Shown here one piece after another: positions 9,486 to 18,095 of a stretch of 64,000 bases of DNA (within the stretch, counting starts at the first letter, position 1; each line of letters begins with the position of its first letter). The notes under the pieces are model-generated. The model did not search any database. It saw only the letters and a program-made list of their open reading frames with translations, and had not been told where the DNA came from. The stretch is taken from NCBI RefSeq assembly GCF_020687505.1, contig NZ_JAJEQT010000011.1; one strand, 5' to 3'. A program made the position numbers and the translations under genes. The stretch comes from Coprococcus_C hominis (GTDB taxonomy: Bacteria; Bacillota; Clostridia; Lachnospirales; Lachnospiraceae).

Positions 9486-11978
9486 TTACTGTATCTTCTC
9501 ATAGTACTTGGATTCCAGTGCCTGCAACAGCTGCTCCACAGTATAGTCATCGTCATCCAGATAGATGCTTGCTTCCATACTCAGGAACACACCCGGTTCT
9601 ACTTCGATCACGGCTGTAACATCCATACATTTCATCTGGAATGCGTTATAAGTCTGTACGTTATAAAGCACATCCTTGTCTTCTACTTTCGCTGTCTGGT
9701 TTAACTGTGTATCCAGAATCTCGTAGCTGTCGATGTTGGACATATCATAATAGACAGAATCCAATGCGTCGGATGCAGATTCTGCAGTATATAACCCATA
9801 CTGTATCGTAGATACCTGCTCTGTCTCAAACATAACACCATACTCATTCGCATACTCGAAGTTAAATCCATCGATACATCCCTTGATCTTGTATTTCGCA
9901 CTTCCATCATAGGTCATAACTGATGCATTATCGAGGGTAATCTCATCTGTATTATCGTCGCTGAAATCTGCATCGCTATAGGTAGCTGTGTCTTCGTCGA
10001 TATCCTCTTCCACCTGATTAAGCAGATCGGAATTTGTTCCAAACAGACTGTTCAATGCATCTATCAGATTTACAAATGCTGTATTGTCAGATAAACGCTC
10101 TACCCAAGCACCCATCAGCTTCTGGCTTTCTTCACCAAATGTCTGCAAATCGTCCTCTGTCATGGTTGCAAGATCATACACCTTTTTGCTTGCATCCATC
10201 TCCTGTACAGAAATCTTCGATGTATCGATCGTTGTATCAATACTTCCATTGCAGAGCGTCTGGTTGGCTGCCTTCAGCTCGAACGAATCAATCGCCACAG
10301 TATAGCCGACACCCTTGTTGATGTCTTTGTAAGCACCCTTGTAATTAAACACATAGGTATCTGCGCCTACAATATTGGCATTAACCGTATTCTCAAATGT
10401 ATTGTCCGCCTTGTTAAATGTCTTCTCCCAGTCAACAGACAGGTACGAAGAAGCGGAGATCTTTACCTTTGTCGTAACTGTATCACCAGACTCTACAACA
10501 TCCTTTGTGAAATCCAGTCCAATCTCCTTGTCACCGGCAAATGCCTTTACATTTCCATATGTATTTCCGCTGATATCATGTGCCTCGAACTTCACGCCAA
10601 CGGAAGTGTCTGACACATCAAAACTTAAGTTTCCTGACAGATCATCCTTACCAGCATCCAGCCAAAAATCATAATCGATCTTCACCATATTCAAGATGTT
10701 GATCTTATCGCTACATGTGATCTTAACAGCTCTCTTGCCCTTCACATATACTTTCACACACAGATCATGCTTAATGACACTTGGCACAGCCGCTTTCAAC
10801 TGATCCATATAATATGTATAGTCGTCTGCACTCATACCAAGCTGATCAAGCGTATCCTGCGAACCTGTTACCGCTTCTGTCAAACCATCGATCGCAGATA
10901 CACACGCATCCTGCAGATCTTCCTTTGCCCATGTCACATAATATTCCTTGGCTGTTACATTCTCGCCATTGACTGTGATCTTGGCACTTCCCTGCTTCTT
11001 AAATTCTGCAGCATCCCAGATTGTCTCCAGCGCACTCACATATCCACTTGTAAGACCTGATCCATCAGAACCAGATGCAAATGCGTTTAAACTGTATCCG
11101 GCAAGTGCCGATGCGTCCAGACCAAGTGACTGTCCAGCTGGTGAATTCGCAAGCGCGCCCATCGGATCGTCCGCCGGGTATACAAGATAACCTGCAAGCA
11201 ACTCCGGTATACCGACTGTCATCGTATCTTCATCGCCAAAAACCTCATACGACAGAAGATCATCGCCTCCGATCGTTATCGCGCCATCTGCAGAAAGCTT
11301 CTTATTTTTCTGATCCACTGCGTTATTCTGATTCCAACCGATTGCGTAAGCATTTTCACCTTCACCAGCGTTAAATGTCAGGTTGAGACTGCTATCTCCA
11401 CCTTTCTCATTATACGCCTTCATCACCTCATCGAATCCGACTACATCGTTTCTCTCTCCGCCAGTGCTGTAGGAAGAAAATGTCTCTTCCATCGCATCTA
11501 ATACGACTTCCTTGTCCGACTTAAAAAGCTTTGGAAGGAAAATGACGCCACATACAACCAGTGCAACGATTGCAACGCCAGCACCGATCAATGCGCCCAG
11601 CTTGCCCTTTGTCATTGGCTTCTTCGGTTTCTTACCGCCTGTCTGTGGTTGCATCGGCTGCTGTCCGTAATATCCAGTCATGTCCGGCTGTCCCGGCTGC
11701 TGCCCGTAATATCCAGTCATGTCCGGCTGTCCCGGCTGCTGTCCGTAGTATCCAGTCATGTCCGGCTGTCCCGGCTGCTGTCCGTAGTATCCAGTCATGT
11801 CCGGCTGTCCCGGCTGTTGTCCGTAATATCCAGTCATATCCGGCTGTCGCGGATTTGCATATCCAGTCATGTCTGACTGTGGTGGATTCGTATATCCGGT
11901 CGTATCCGGCTGCTGTGGATTCACATATCCAGTCGTATCCGGGAATCCCCCCGGCTGCTGTGTGTTATTTTCGTCCAT
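9486..11978 (-). CDS. Membrane-anchored protein with N-terminal Pro/Gln/Tyr repeats
   Basis: Function unknown. Residues 1-118 form a low-complexity cytosolic region. It has three degenerate 11-residue units (TTGY/MTGY at 15, 26, 37) and then five 13-residue units of MTGYYGQQPGQPD beginning at 48, 61, 74, 87 and 100. A Lys-rich stretch (KKPKKPMTKGK) precedes a single membrane helix at about 127-148, so the remaining ~680 residues should be outside the cell. That part is Asp/Thr/Ser rich, with repeated beta-rich blocks and no motif I recognise. It sits between buk and aroD with gaps of 27 and 17 nt, so it is probably co-transcribed with them. No sortase motif or signal peptide is seen. Confidence 0.85.
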   Translation of the reverse strand: MDENNTQQPGGFPDTTGYVNPQQPDTTGYTNPPQSDMTGYANPRQPDMTGYYGQQPGQPDMTGYYGQQPGQPDMTGYYGQQPGQPDMTGYYGQQPGQPDMTGYYGQQPMQPQTGGKKPKKPMTKGKLGALIGAGVAIVALVVCGVIFLPKLFKSDKEVVLDAMEETFSSYSTGGERNDVVGFDEVMKAYNEKGGDSSLNLTFNAGEGENAYAIGWNQNNAVDQKNKKLSADGAITIGGDDLLSYEVFGDEDTMTVGIPELLAGYLVYPADDPMGALANSPAGQSLGLDASALAGYSLNAFASGSDGSGLTSGYVSALETIWDAAEFKKQGSAKITVNGENVTAKEYYVTWAKEDLQDACVSAIDGLTEAVTGSQDTLDQLGMSADDYTYYMDQLKAAVPSVIKHDLCVKVYVKGKRAVKITCSDKINILNMVKIDYDFWLDAGKDDLSGNLSFDVSDTSVGVKFEAHDISGNTYGNVKAFAGDKEIGLDFTKDVVESGDTVTTKVKISASSYLSVDWEKTFNKADNTFENTVNANIVGADTYVFNYKGAYKDINKGVGYTVAIDSFELKAANQTLCNGSIDTTIDTSKISVQEMDASKKVYDLATMTEDDLQTFGEESQKLMGAWVERLSDNTAFVNLIDALNSLFGTNSDLLNQVEEDIDEDTATYSDADFSDDNTDEITLDNASVMTYDGSAKYKIKGCIDGFNFEYANEYGVMFETEQVSTIQYGLYTAESASDALDSVYYDMSNIDSYEILDTQLNQTAKVEDKDVLYNVQTYNAFQMKCMDVTAVIEVEPGVFLSMEASIYLDDDDYTVEQLLQALESKYYEKIQ
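11655..11837 (-). repeat. 39-bp coding tandem repeat, five units (last partial)
   Basis: Encodes residues 48-108 of the membrane protein. Units differ by only a few, mostly silent, bases (CCGTAATAT versus CCGTAGTAT), indicating recent duplication or homogenisation. Copy number is likely to vary between strains. Confidence 0.9.
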
Positions 11979-12005
11979 TCTATCCCTCCAACTATATGTC
12001 TACGC

Positions 12006-13073
12006 TTAGTAAACCTTTGCTTCTTCCTCGCCATTTAATACACGAAGTGCGCCCTGTGCCAGAGCAAGAAGCTCGTCCTCGCCACCGTATACGGTAACCG
12101 GTGCGATGAACTGTACTCTCTTTGTGATCTCTTCGGTTGCATACTTGCCATATGCGATACCACCTGTCAGGATGATCTGATCAACCTTACCAGAAAGAAC
12201 CGCTGCCTGTGCTCCGATATCCTTCGATACCTGATATAAGAATGCATCAAATACAAGCTGTGCATGCTTGTCACCATTCTTTGCCATAGCCTCGATATCT
12301 CTTGCATCGTTGGAACCGCAGTATGCATTGAAGCCTGCTTTACCGACGAGCTGCTTGATCATTTCCTTCTCTGTGTACTTTCCTGAATAGCACAGACGAA
12401 CCAACTCACCATTTGGAACACCACCGGCACGCTCCGGAGAGAATGCCCCATCGCCATCCAATGCATTGAATACATCTACAACCTTACCGCCTGTATGGGC
12501 ACCTACGGAAACACCGCCACCCATATGAACAACGATGAGGTTCAAATCCTCGTACTTCTTACCAACTTCCTTTGCATAACGCTTTGCAACTGCCTTCTGA
12601 TTTAATGCATGGAAGATACTTGTTCTAGGAAGCTCCGGATGTCCGGAAAGTCTTGCAACATCCTGTAACTCGTCAACAACAACCGGGTCTACGATATAAG
12701 CAGGGATTCCAAGCTCATCAGCGAAATCCTTTGCCAGGATACCACCGAGGTTTGATGCATGCTCACCACGCTTTGCCTCTACTAAGTCCTTTACCAGCTC
12801 ATCGGTAACTGTGTATGTACCACCCGGAATTGGCTTAAGCAGACCACCACGGCCTACAACAACATCCAGTGTCTTAATATCGAAATTATTCTCAGCTAAA
12901 ACCTTAGCGATGACATCCTTACGGAAATCCTTCTGTGCAACGATCGAATCGTACTGTGCAATCTCCTCAGTCGAATGACGCAGTGTCTCCTCGAACAACA
13001 ATGTCTCATCCTCAAATACACCAATCTTTGTAGATGTAGAACCTGGATTGATGATCAATGACTTATAACTCAT
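12006..13073 (-). CDS. buk: Butyrate kinase
   Basis: Converts butyryl phosphate and ADP to butyrate and ATP, the last, energy-yielding step of the kinase route to butyrate. It belongs to the acetokinase/ASKHA fold: the phosphate-1 loop appears as LIINPGSTSTKIGVFE at residues 6-21, with GGGVSVGAHTGGKVVD and ILTGGIAYGKYATEEI further on. The 355-residue length is normal for Buk and shorter than acetate kinase. It lies 33 nt downstream of ptb, the classic ptb-buk pair. A branched-chain acyl kinase role is possible, since the family also accepts isobutyrate, but the gene pair favours butyrate. Confidence 0.94.
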   Translation of the reverse strand: MSYKSLIINPGSTSTKIGVFEDETLLFEETLRHSTEEIAQYDSIVAQKDFRKDVIAKVLAENNFDIKTLDVVVGRGGLLKPIPGGTYTVTDELVKDLVEAKRGEHASNLGGILAKDFADELGIPAYIVDPVVVDELQDVARLSGHPELPRTSIFHALNQKAVAKRYAKEVGKKYEDLNLIVVHMGGGVSVGAHTGGKVVDVFNALDGDGAFSPERAGGVPNGELVRLCYSGKYTEKEMIKQLVGKAGFNAYCGSNDARDIEAMAKNGDKHAQLVFDAFLYQVSKDIGAQAAVLSGKVDQIILTGGIAYGKYATEEITKRVQFIAPVTVYGGEDELLALAQGALRVLNGEEEAKVY

Positions 13074-13106
13074 TTTATTATCCTCCTGCTTATTTATGCT
13101 TATAAT

Positions 13107-14024
13107 TTATTTGTTTTTCTTTAAGTTCTCAGCTACGATTGCTGCAAGGGCAATCGAATTTACCTTTGTCTCAAATGTATCGGAACGGGATGTCAGGATA
13201 ACCGGTGCCTTTGTACCTGTTAAGATACAGCCATTCTTAACCTTTGCTGTGTGAACCAGTGTCTTGTATGTGATATTACCTGCGTGAATGTCCGGGAACA
13301 GTAAGATATCTGCATCACCGACAATCTTACGGTTCGTTGCTCCCTTATGCTTTGCAGCTTCCGGATCAATTGCAAGGTCCATGGAAAGCGGTCCGTCCAC
13401 GATACAGCCTGTAATCTTACCCTCTTCATTCATCTTTGTAAGCTCAGCTGCGTCTACTGTAACAGGCATCTTCGGATTTACTACCTCTACCGCTGCAAGC
13501 GGAGCTACCTTTGGACACTCGATACCACATGCATGTGCAACTGCAACTGTGTTGCTGATAATATCCACCTTGTCCTCCAATGTTGGGTATGGAATAAATG
13601 CAACATCAGTCAGGAAGAACATCTTCTCGAAGCCTTCAATCTCAAACAGACATACATGTGACAAAGCCTTACCGGTTCTAAGTCCCACTTCCTTATTGAG
13701 TACACTCTTCAGGAATCCCTTTGTGTCAATGAGACCCTTCATGTACATATCTGCCTCTCCATCATGTACAAGCTTGACTGCTGTCAGGGCTGCTTCTGTC
13801 GGATCCTTCACGTCAATAATCTCAAAACCCTCTAAACTCATATCCATGCTTGCAGCGATTTCCTTGATCTTATCAGCATCTCCGACCAGAATCGCATCTG
13901 CAATATCCTTGTCCTTCGCTGCCTTTACTGCTTCAAGAACTGCATCATCCTGTGCAACTGCAACGGCAAGCTTCTTCTTGCTGCATGATTTAATCTGCTC
14001 AAGTAATCCTTCAAAATTCTTCAT
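13107..14024 (-). CDS. ptb: Phosphate butyryltransferase
   Basis: Exchanges CoA of butyryl-CoA for phosphate, feeding butyrate kinase. It belongs to the phosphate acetyl/butaryl transferase family. It has 305 residues, with KKLAVAVAQDDAVLEAVKAA at the N-terminus, the middle block DMYMKGLIDTKGFLKSVLNK, and the C-terminal ADILLFPDIHAGNITYKTL that is typical of the family. It is the second gene of an operon driven from about 14370 and is followed at 33 nt by buk. Butyrate formation also needs thl-crt-bcd-etf genes, which are not in this window. Confidence 0.94.
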   Translation of the reverse strand: MKNFEGLLEQIKSCSKKKLAVAVAQDDAVLEAVKAAKDKDIADAILVGDADKIKEIAASMDMSLEGFEIIDVKDPTEAALTAVKLVHDGEADMYMKGLIDTKGFLKSVLNKEVGLRTGKALSHVCLFEIEGFEKMFFLTDVAFIPYPTLEDKVDIISNTVAVAHACGIECPKVAPLAAVEVVNPKMPVTVDAAELTKMNEEGKITGCIVDGPLSMDLAIDPEAAKHKGATNRKIVGDADILLFPDIHAGNITYKTLVHTAKVKNGCILTGTKAPVILTSRSDTFETKVNSIALAAIVAENLKKNK

Positions 14025-14060
14025 TGTTCTGTTCTCTTCCTTTCCTCTTCCATCCTCTTT

Positions 14061-14288
14061 TTATGAGTCTTTGTTGTTCTTTACGTCCAAGATTGCTGAA
14101 ACGGTGCATAAAGCAATTGCTATAAATCCCATAGCATGATCAATATGCTTATTTATCTGCTTTCTTCGTTTTTCCTTAAGCTTCCGCTCTTTGCGCGACA
14201 TACGCTTTGCAGGTTCTCTGTAAAGTGATTTCGCAGGCTTTGCCTTCTTCGGTTTTTTCGGAGTCTTCAGTCTTGACATCTGTTTCAC
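14061..14288 (-). CDS. Small basic protein with C-terminal membrane helix
   Basis: 75 residues; I do not recognise it. The first ~48 residues are extremely Lys/Arg rich (MSRLKTPKKPKKAKPAKS, then RMSRKERKLKEKRRKQ), and residues about 51-67 (MGFIAIALCTVSAILDV) form one likely membrane helix. AAGGTG precedes the ATG. It is the first gene after the promoter at 14360-14388 and lies 36 nt before ptb, so it should be co-transcribed with the butyrate genes. The polybasic, tail-anchored layout would suit binding to membrane or nucleic acid; that is inference. Confidence 0.65.
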   Translation of the reverse strand: MKQMSRLKTPKKPKKAKPAKSLYREPAKRMSRKERKLKEKRRKQINKHIDHAMGFIAIALCTVSAILDVKNNKDS

Positions 14289-14359
14289 CTTCTTTGACGA
14301 ATTTATAATGTGTTTTCCGCATTATTCCGGCTTGTGTGAACACAGCCTATATAATGCTT

Positions 14360-14388
14360 ATTATACCATTTTAAGCGGACTTTCGCAA
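14360..14388 (-). promoter_or_regulatory. Promoter of the ptb-buk operon
   Basis: On the minus strand: -35 TTGCGA (14383-14388), 17-bp spacer, -10 TATAAT (14360-14365). It overlaps the last codons of the MATE gene. Confidence 0.75.
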
Positions 14389-15708
14389 CATCTGTTCCGG
14401 CGGCTTCGCGAAATAAGCCACCGTCAGCAGAATCGTCATGCAGACCCAGCTGATCGGTTCCGTAAGTGCCACACCGAAATAAGCAAGCCGCGGCACCAGA
14501 ATCGTTGCAGAAAGTACCTTGATTGTCATCTCAACAACGCTCGAGCACACCGGTATTACCTTCCGCCCCATCCCCTGCAGACTGCACCGCAGAATAAATA
14601 GCGGTCCGAGCACATAGAAAAACACAATACTGATCCGGGAATACATCACCGCAGAATCTACAATTGTCGGATTATCGGTAGACGCAAGCCATGTAAATAC
14701 CGGTCTGCCAAATGCAAAGCAGATAATTACAAGTACCGTTGTTATTCCCGTTGCTATAACAACGGCATGACGAATCCCTCTGCGAATACGTGCCGGTTCC
14801 CCGGCTCCCATATTCTGACTTACAAAGGTTGTCATTGCATTTCCCAGACAATAAAGTGATACCGTAAATATATCGAACACTTTTCTTGCCGCTGTATGCG
14901 CCGCAACGATTGCCGTTCCCAATCCATTGATTGCGCCTTGCAGCACAATCGTTCCGAAATTCACAACAAGCGACATAAATCCCATTGCAAGCCCCGTCGT
15001 AAGAAGCTCACTGTACTGTCCTTCCACCGGTTTCCACTCGTCCTTCTCCGGTATAATATCCCGGAACTTAAGCAGGATATAACCAAGGCAAAGCACTGCC
15101 GAAAGTGCCTGCGAGATGATTGTCGCCCAGGCAGCACCCTGAATCCCCATATGAAATCCATTCACAAACAGCAGATCCAGTCCAATATTCACGAACACGG
15201 AAATAATCAGACAATAAAGCGGCGTCCGGCTGTCGCCAACCGCGCGCAGTACATTTGCACACATGTTATAAACAGACACAAATATAATGCCATATAAAAT
15301 GATTCGCACATACGCAAGTGCCGGGCTCATAATATCTTCCGGTGTTGCCAGAAGTTTCAGGATCGCAGGAATCAAAAGCAAGATTAACACGGTAAGCACA
15401 ACTGCCCCTGCCAGCGTCAGCAACACAGTACCTGCCACCATGCGGCGCATCCGCTTATAATCCTTTCCTCCAAAACTGTTCGCAATCGGAATCGCAAATC
15501 CAAGTGTCAGGGAATTCAAAAATCCGATTAAAGTGTTCGATACAACACTTGTGGCACCGACAGCCGCAAACGCTTCGGTGCCAACAAATGTACTTACAAT
15601 CTTACTGTCCGCAATATTATATAATTGTTGAAATATGCTGCCGAATATCATCGGGATGGCAAATAAAATTATCACCTTTGCCGGGTAGCCTTTTGTCAAA
15701 TCTTTCAT
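14371..15708 (-). CDS. MATE-family multidrug/sodium antiporter
   Basis: An integral membrane exporter of the MATE family (NorM/DinF superfamily), probably using a sodium or proton gradient to expel cationic compounds; the substrate is not inferable. At 445 residues it fits the usual twelve-helix layout. The N-terminus MKDLTKGYPAKVIILFAIPMI and the following GSIFQQLYNIADSKIVSTFVG are typical, as are the second-half GAGEPARIRRGIRHA and MGRKVIPVC. It lies 102 nt downstream of glmS across a probable terminator and ends on the promoter of the ptb operon. No regulator is adjacent. Confidence 0.9.
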   Translation of the reverse strand: MKDLTKGYPAKVIILFAIPMIFGSIFQQLYNIADSKIVSTFVGTEAFAAVGATSVVSNTLIGFLNSLTLGFAIPIANSFGGKDYKRMRRMVAGTVLLTLAGAVVLTVLILLLIPAILKLLATPEDIMSPALAYVRIILYGIIFVSVYNMCANVLRAVGDSRTPLYCLIISVFVNIGLDLLFVNGFHMGIQGAAWATIISQALSAVLCLGYILLKFRDIIPEKDEWKPVEGQYSELLTTGLAMGFMSLVVNFGTIVLQGAINGLGTAIVAAHTAARKVFDIFTVSLYCLGNAMTTFVSQNMGAGEPARIRRGIRHAVVIATGITTVLVIICFAFGRPVFTWLASTDNPTIVDSAVMYSRISIVFFYVLGPLFILRCSLQGMGRKVIPVCSSVVEMTIKVLSATILVPRLAYFGVALTEPISWVCMTILLTVAYFAKPPEQMLRKSA

Positions 15709-15747
15709 CCTGTTTCTTCATTCCTTACAATACAAATATTCTCTGGT

Positions 15748-15800
15748 ATAAACACAACACCCCATTCTGCACAAGAAGTACGAATGGGGGTTGTATATAT
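15748..15800 (-). terminator. Probable terminator after glmS
   Basis: Inverted repeat with core CCCCATTC / GAATGGGG plus flanking ACAAC/GTTGT arms (15754-15794) between the glmS stop and the MATE gene. The T-run is short, so confidence is moderate. Confidence 0.55.
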
Positions 15801-15810
15801 GTAGCATTAA

Positions 15811-17625
15811 TTACTCTACCGTTACAGACTTCGCCAGATTTCTCGGTTTATCCACATCCAGTCCCTTTGCCTCGGATGTATAATATGCAACTAACTGCAA
15901 TACAACCGCTGTTGCAAAGGATGTAAACTCACTATCCATCTTCGGAAGGCGGATATGCTGGTCACAGATACTTGGATCATTCACTTCCTCATCCATGCTG
16001 ACAAGCACAACATACGCACCTCTTGCCTTTACCTCACGGATATTCGAGATGACCTTCGCATAGACATCCTCCTGGGTCGCCAGCGCGATAACCGGAACAT
16101 TCTCAGAGATTAATGCGATTGTTCCATGCTTGAGCTCTCCTGCCGCATATGCTTCGGCGTGCACATAAGAAATCTCCTTTAACTTCAATGCCGCCTCTAA
16201 GCTCATCGTGTAGTCCAAACCTCTTCCGATATAGAACGTATCGGTTGCAAACTTGATATGATCTGCCACTCGCTTGATATCATCCGCGCATTTCAGAGTT
16301 TCCTCAACAATATTCGATGCATTTGTAAGCTTTGTCATAAAGCGTTTTGCATCATGCTCTGTGATAAGTCCCTTCACCAATCCGATCCGGCATGCGATCA
16401 GATACATCGCTGCGACCTGTACCGTATATGCCTTCGTCGATGCAACCGCAATCTCCGGACCTGCATGTGTATATAATACATAATCGCTTTCTCTTGCGAT
16501 TGTGCTTCCCTTCACATTGACGATAGAAAGCACCTTGGAACCGCGATTTTTCGCAAGCTTCAATGCCTCTAACGTATCAATCGTCTCGCCCGACTGGGAA
16601 AGCACGATTGTCAAAGTCTCCTCATCGATAATCGGATCTTTATACCGGAACTCGGAAGCACAATCTACATGCACCGGAATCCGAAGCTTCTTCTCGATCA
16701 GATGCTTTCCTACCATACCTGCATGCATCGCTGTACCACATGCCACAATAGAAATACGCTTGCAATCCTTAAATATTGCATCGTCAATTCCATCCTCTGT
16801 GAAATCCGGAAGTTCCTGATTGATACGTGGTGCAATCGTATTGCGGATTGCATCCGGCTGCTCATAGATTTCCTTGAGCATAAAGAATGGGTAACCACCC
16901 TTCTGTGCACTTGTGATATCCCAGTTTACAGTCAACATCTGTGGGGTTACTTTGTTTCCCTTCAGATCCTGAATATCAATACCGTCCTTTTTGAGTGTCA
17001 GAATGTGATACTCCGGTACTACGAAATACTCCTTCGAGAACTCGATCAGCGCAGTCAGATCGGAAGCGATAACCGAACCTCTCTCACAGGACGTTGCAAC
17101 CATCGGGCTGACGTTCCGGATCGCGTAGATTGTATCCGGGATATCCTGGAACATAATACAAAGTGCAAATGCACCGGAAAGTACCTTCACTGTCTTCTTG
17201 ATTGCCTTGACCGGATCACCCTCATAAAACTTGTTCAAAAGCGCCGCAACGACCTCAGAATCTGTCTCTGATACAAGCTGGTCAGCCAGTCCGTACTCTG
17301 TCACAATCTGACGGTAATTCTCGATGATACCATTGTGAATCAGTACGACCTTTCCGACACGGTGTGGGTGTGCATTCACGTCCGTTACCCCGCCGTGGGT
17401 TGCCCATCTTGTATGACCGATTCCGCAGGTAGCAGGCATTTTCTCTGCCTCGCAGAGCTTCCGTAACTCCTCTACCTTGCCGGTACGCTTGCGCACCTGA
17501 ATCTGATCGTTCGACAATAGTGCTAATCCTGCGCTGTCATATCCGCGGTACTCCAACCGTTCCAGACCGCCGATGATAATATCCTTCGCTGGTTCATTCC
17601 CCGTAAAACCAATAATTCCACACAT
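15811..17625 (-). CDS. glmS: Glutamine-fructose-6-phosphate aminotransferase (isomerizing)
   Basis: Makes glucosamine-6-phosphate from fructose-6-phosphate and glutamine, the entry to peptidoglycan amino-sugar synthesis. The N-terminal Ntn-type glutaminase begins MCGIIGFTG, with Cys2 as nucleophile after Met removal; YRGYDSAGLAL and GIGHTRWATHG follow. Two SIS sugar-isomerase domains fill the C-terminal half, with SQSGETIDTLEAL at the sugar-phosphate site. The C-terminus DKPRNLAKSVTVE is the conserved end of the enzyme. It has 604 residues, as expected. AGAGG precedes the ATG. Expression is almost certainly controlled by the glmS ribozyme in its leader. Confidence 0.98.
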   Translation of the reverse strand: MCGIIGFTGNEPAKDIIIGGLERLEYRGYDSAGLALLSNDQIQVRKRTGKVEELRKLCEAEKMPATCGIGHTRWATHGGVTDVNAHPHRVGKVVLIHNGIIENYRQIVTEYGLADQLVSETDSEVVAALLNKFYEGDPVKAIKKTVKVLSGAFALCIMFQDIPDTIYAIRNVSPMVATSCERGSVIASDLTALIEFSKEYFVVPEYHILTLKKDGIDIQDLKGNKVTPQMLTVNWDITSAQKGGYPFFMLKEIYEQPDAIRNTIAPRINQELPDFTEDGIDDAIFKDCKRISIVACGTAMHAGMVGKHLIEKKLRIPVHVDCASEFRYKDPIIDEETLTIVLSQSGETIDTLEALKLAKNRGSKVLSIVNVKGSTIARESDYVLYTHAGPEIAVASTKAYTVQVAAMYLIACRIGLVKGLITEHDAKRFMTKLTNASNIVEETLKCADDIKRVADHIKFATDTFYIGRGLDYTMSLEAALKLKEISYVHAEAYAAGELKHGTIALISENVPVIALATQEDVYAKVISNIREVKARGAYVVLVSMDEEVNDPSICDQHIRLPKMDSEFTSFATAVVLQLVAYYTSEAKGLDVDKPRNLAKSVTVE

Positions 17626-17674
17626 AATATCTACCTCTATTCTATTTTTAATTTTCTATGATTCCATTACTGAT

Positions 17675-17815
17675 TACAGAACTTTGTTTTGCAGTTACCC
17701 GCATATTTTTTTCTGTATACGCACTCAGCTTGTGCGGAAACGCATCCGCCGAATCTTTCGATCACGTTTCTCCTCGTCATCCTGAGTTTTTTCCGTCCCC
17801 TCAGGACCAGGCGCT
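17675..17815 (-). ncRNA. glmS ribozyme: glmS self-cleaving ribozyme/riboswitch
   Basis: In the glmS leader the minus strand shows the ordered conserved elements of this RNA: AGCGCC at the cleavage site (17815-17810), a stem TCCTGAG/CTCAGGA, then GATGACGAGG, ATCGA...TCGGCGGATGC, GCTGAGTGCG and GGGTAACTGC. In characterised members, cleavage falls between the A and the G of AGCGCC, placed here between 17815 and 17814. Glucosamine-6-phosphate acts as cofactor and the cut mRNA is degraded, giving feedback. The exact 3' boundary is approximate. Confidence 0.93.
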
Positions 17816-17866
17816 AAGGTTCTTACCTTTCGAGTTCTGTGTCCTCCCATATCACACAGTTGCCTT

Positions 17867-17895
17867 ATTCTATCATACCAATATTTAAAATGCAA
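17867..17895 (-). promoter_or_regulatory. glmS promoter
   Basis: Minus strand: -35 TTGCAT (17890-17895), 17-bp spacer, -10 TAGAAT (17867-17872). The start would be near 17860, about 45 nt before the ribozyme cleavage site. It begins directly after the agr terminator. Confidence 0.8.
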
Positions 17896-17896
17896 A

Positions 17897-17936
17897 CGAA
17901 AAGAAAGGGCAGATGCACCTGAACATCTACCCTTTC
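17897..17936 (-). terminator. Terminator after agrD
   Basis: Thirteen-base stem GAAAGGGTAGATG / CATCTGCCCTTTC (one G.U) with an 8-nt loop, followed by TTTTCGTTTG on the minus strand. It ends the agr transcript 15 nt past the agrD stop. Confidence 0.9.
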
Positions 17937-17951
17937 TTCTCTGCGTGCTTC

Positions 17952-18095
17952 TTACTTAGAAGCTTCCTTGAGCAGGCTTGCGCGTGCGGCTGCCGGCTCC
18001 TTTACCTGATGGCTGTGCCATGCAGATGCGCTATTTACAGTCTTCTTTGCAGTGTTGTAACCGATCTTTGCTACAAGTTTCTCAATCTTCTTCAT
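17952..18095 (-). CDS. agrD: AgrD-like cyclic peptide autoinducer precursor, Cys-free
   Basis: A 47-residue frame that starts 14 bp inside the 3' end of agrB, the usual agrB-agrD coupling. Residues 1-19 (MKKIEKLVAKIGYNTAKKT) are an amphipathic basic leader. Residues 21-30 (NSASAWHSHQ) are where the signal core should lie, and VKEP plus a charged tail (residues 31-47) matches the acidic/Pro recognition segment of AgrD families. AgrB would cleave the tail and close the ring, and the peptide would be sensed by AgrC. There is no Cys at all, so any ring would have to be a lactone through Ser22, Ser24 or Ser28 rather than a thiolactone. The assignment rests on position, size and layout. Confidence 0.8.
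   Translation of the reverse strand: MKKIEKLVAKIGYNTAKKTVNSASAWHSHQVKEPAAARASLLKEASK

Noticed and set aside
11561..12097. 178-codon plus-strand repetitive open frame
   Set aside because: Open only because the 39-bp repeat on the other strand has a period divisible by three.
13288..14139. 283-codon plus-strand open frame over ptb
   Set aside because: Antisense to phosphate butyryltransferase; Ser/Ala-rich shadow with no motif.
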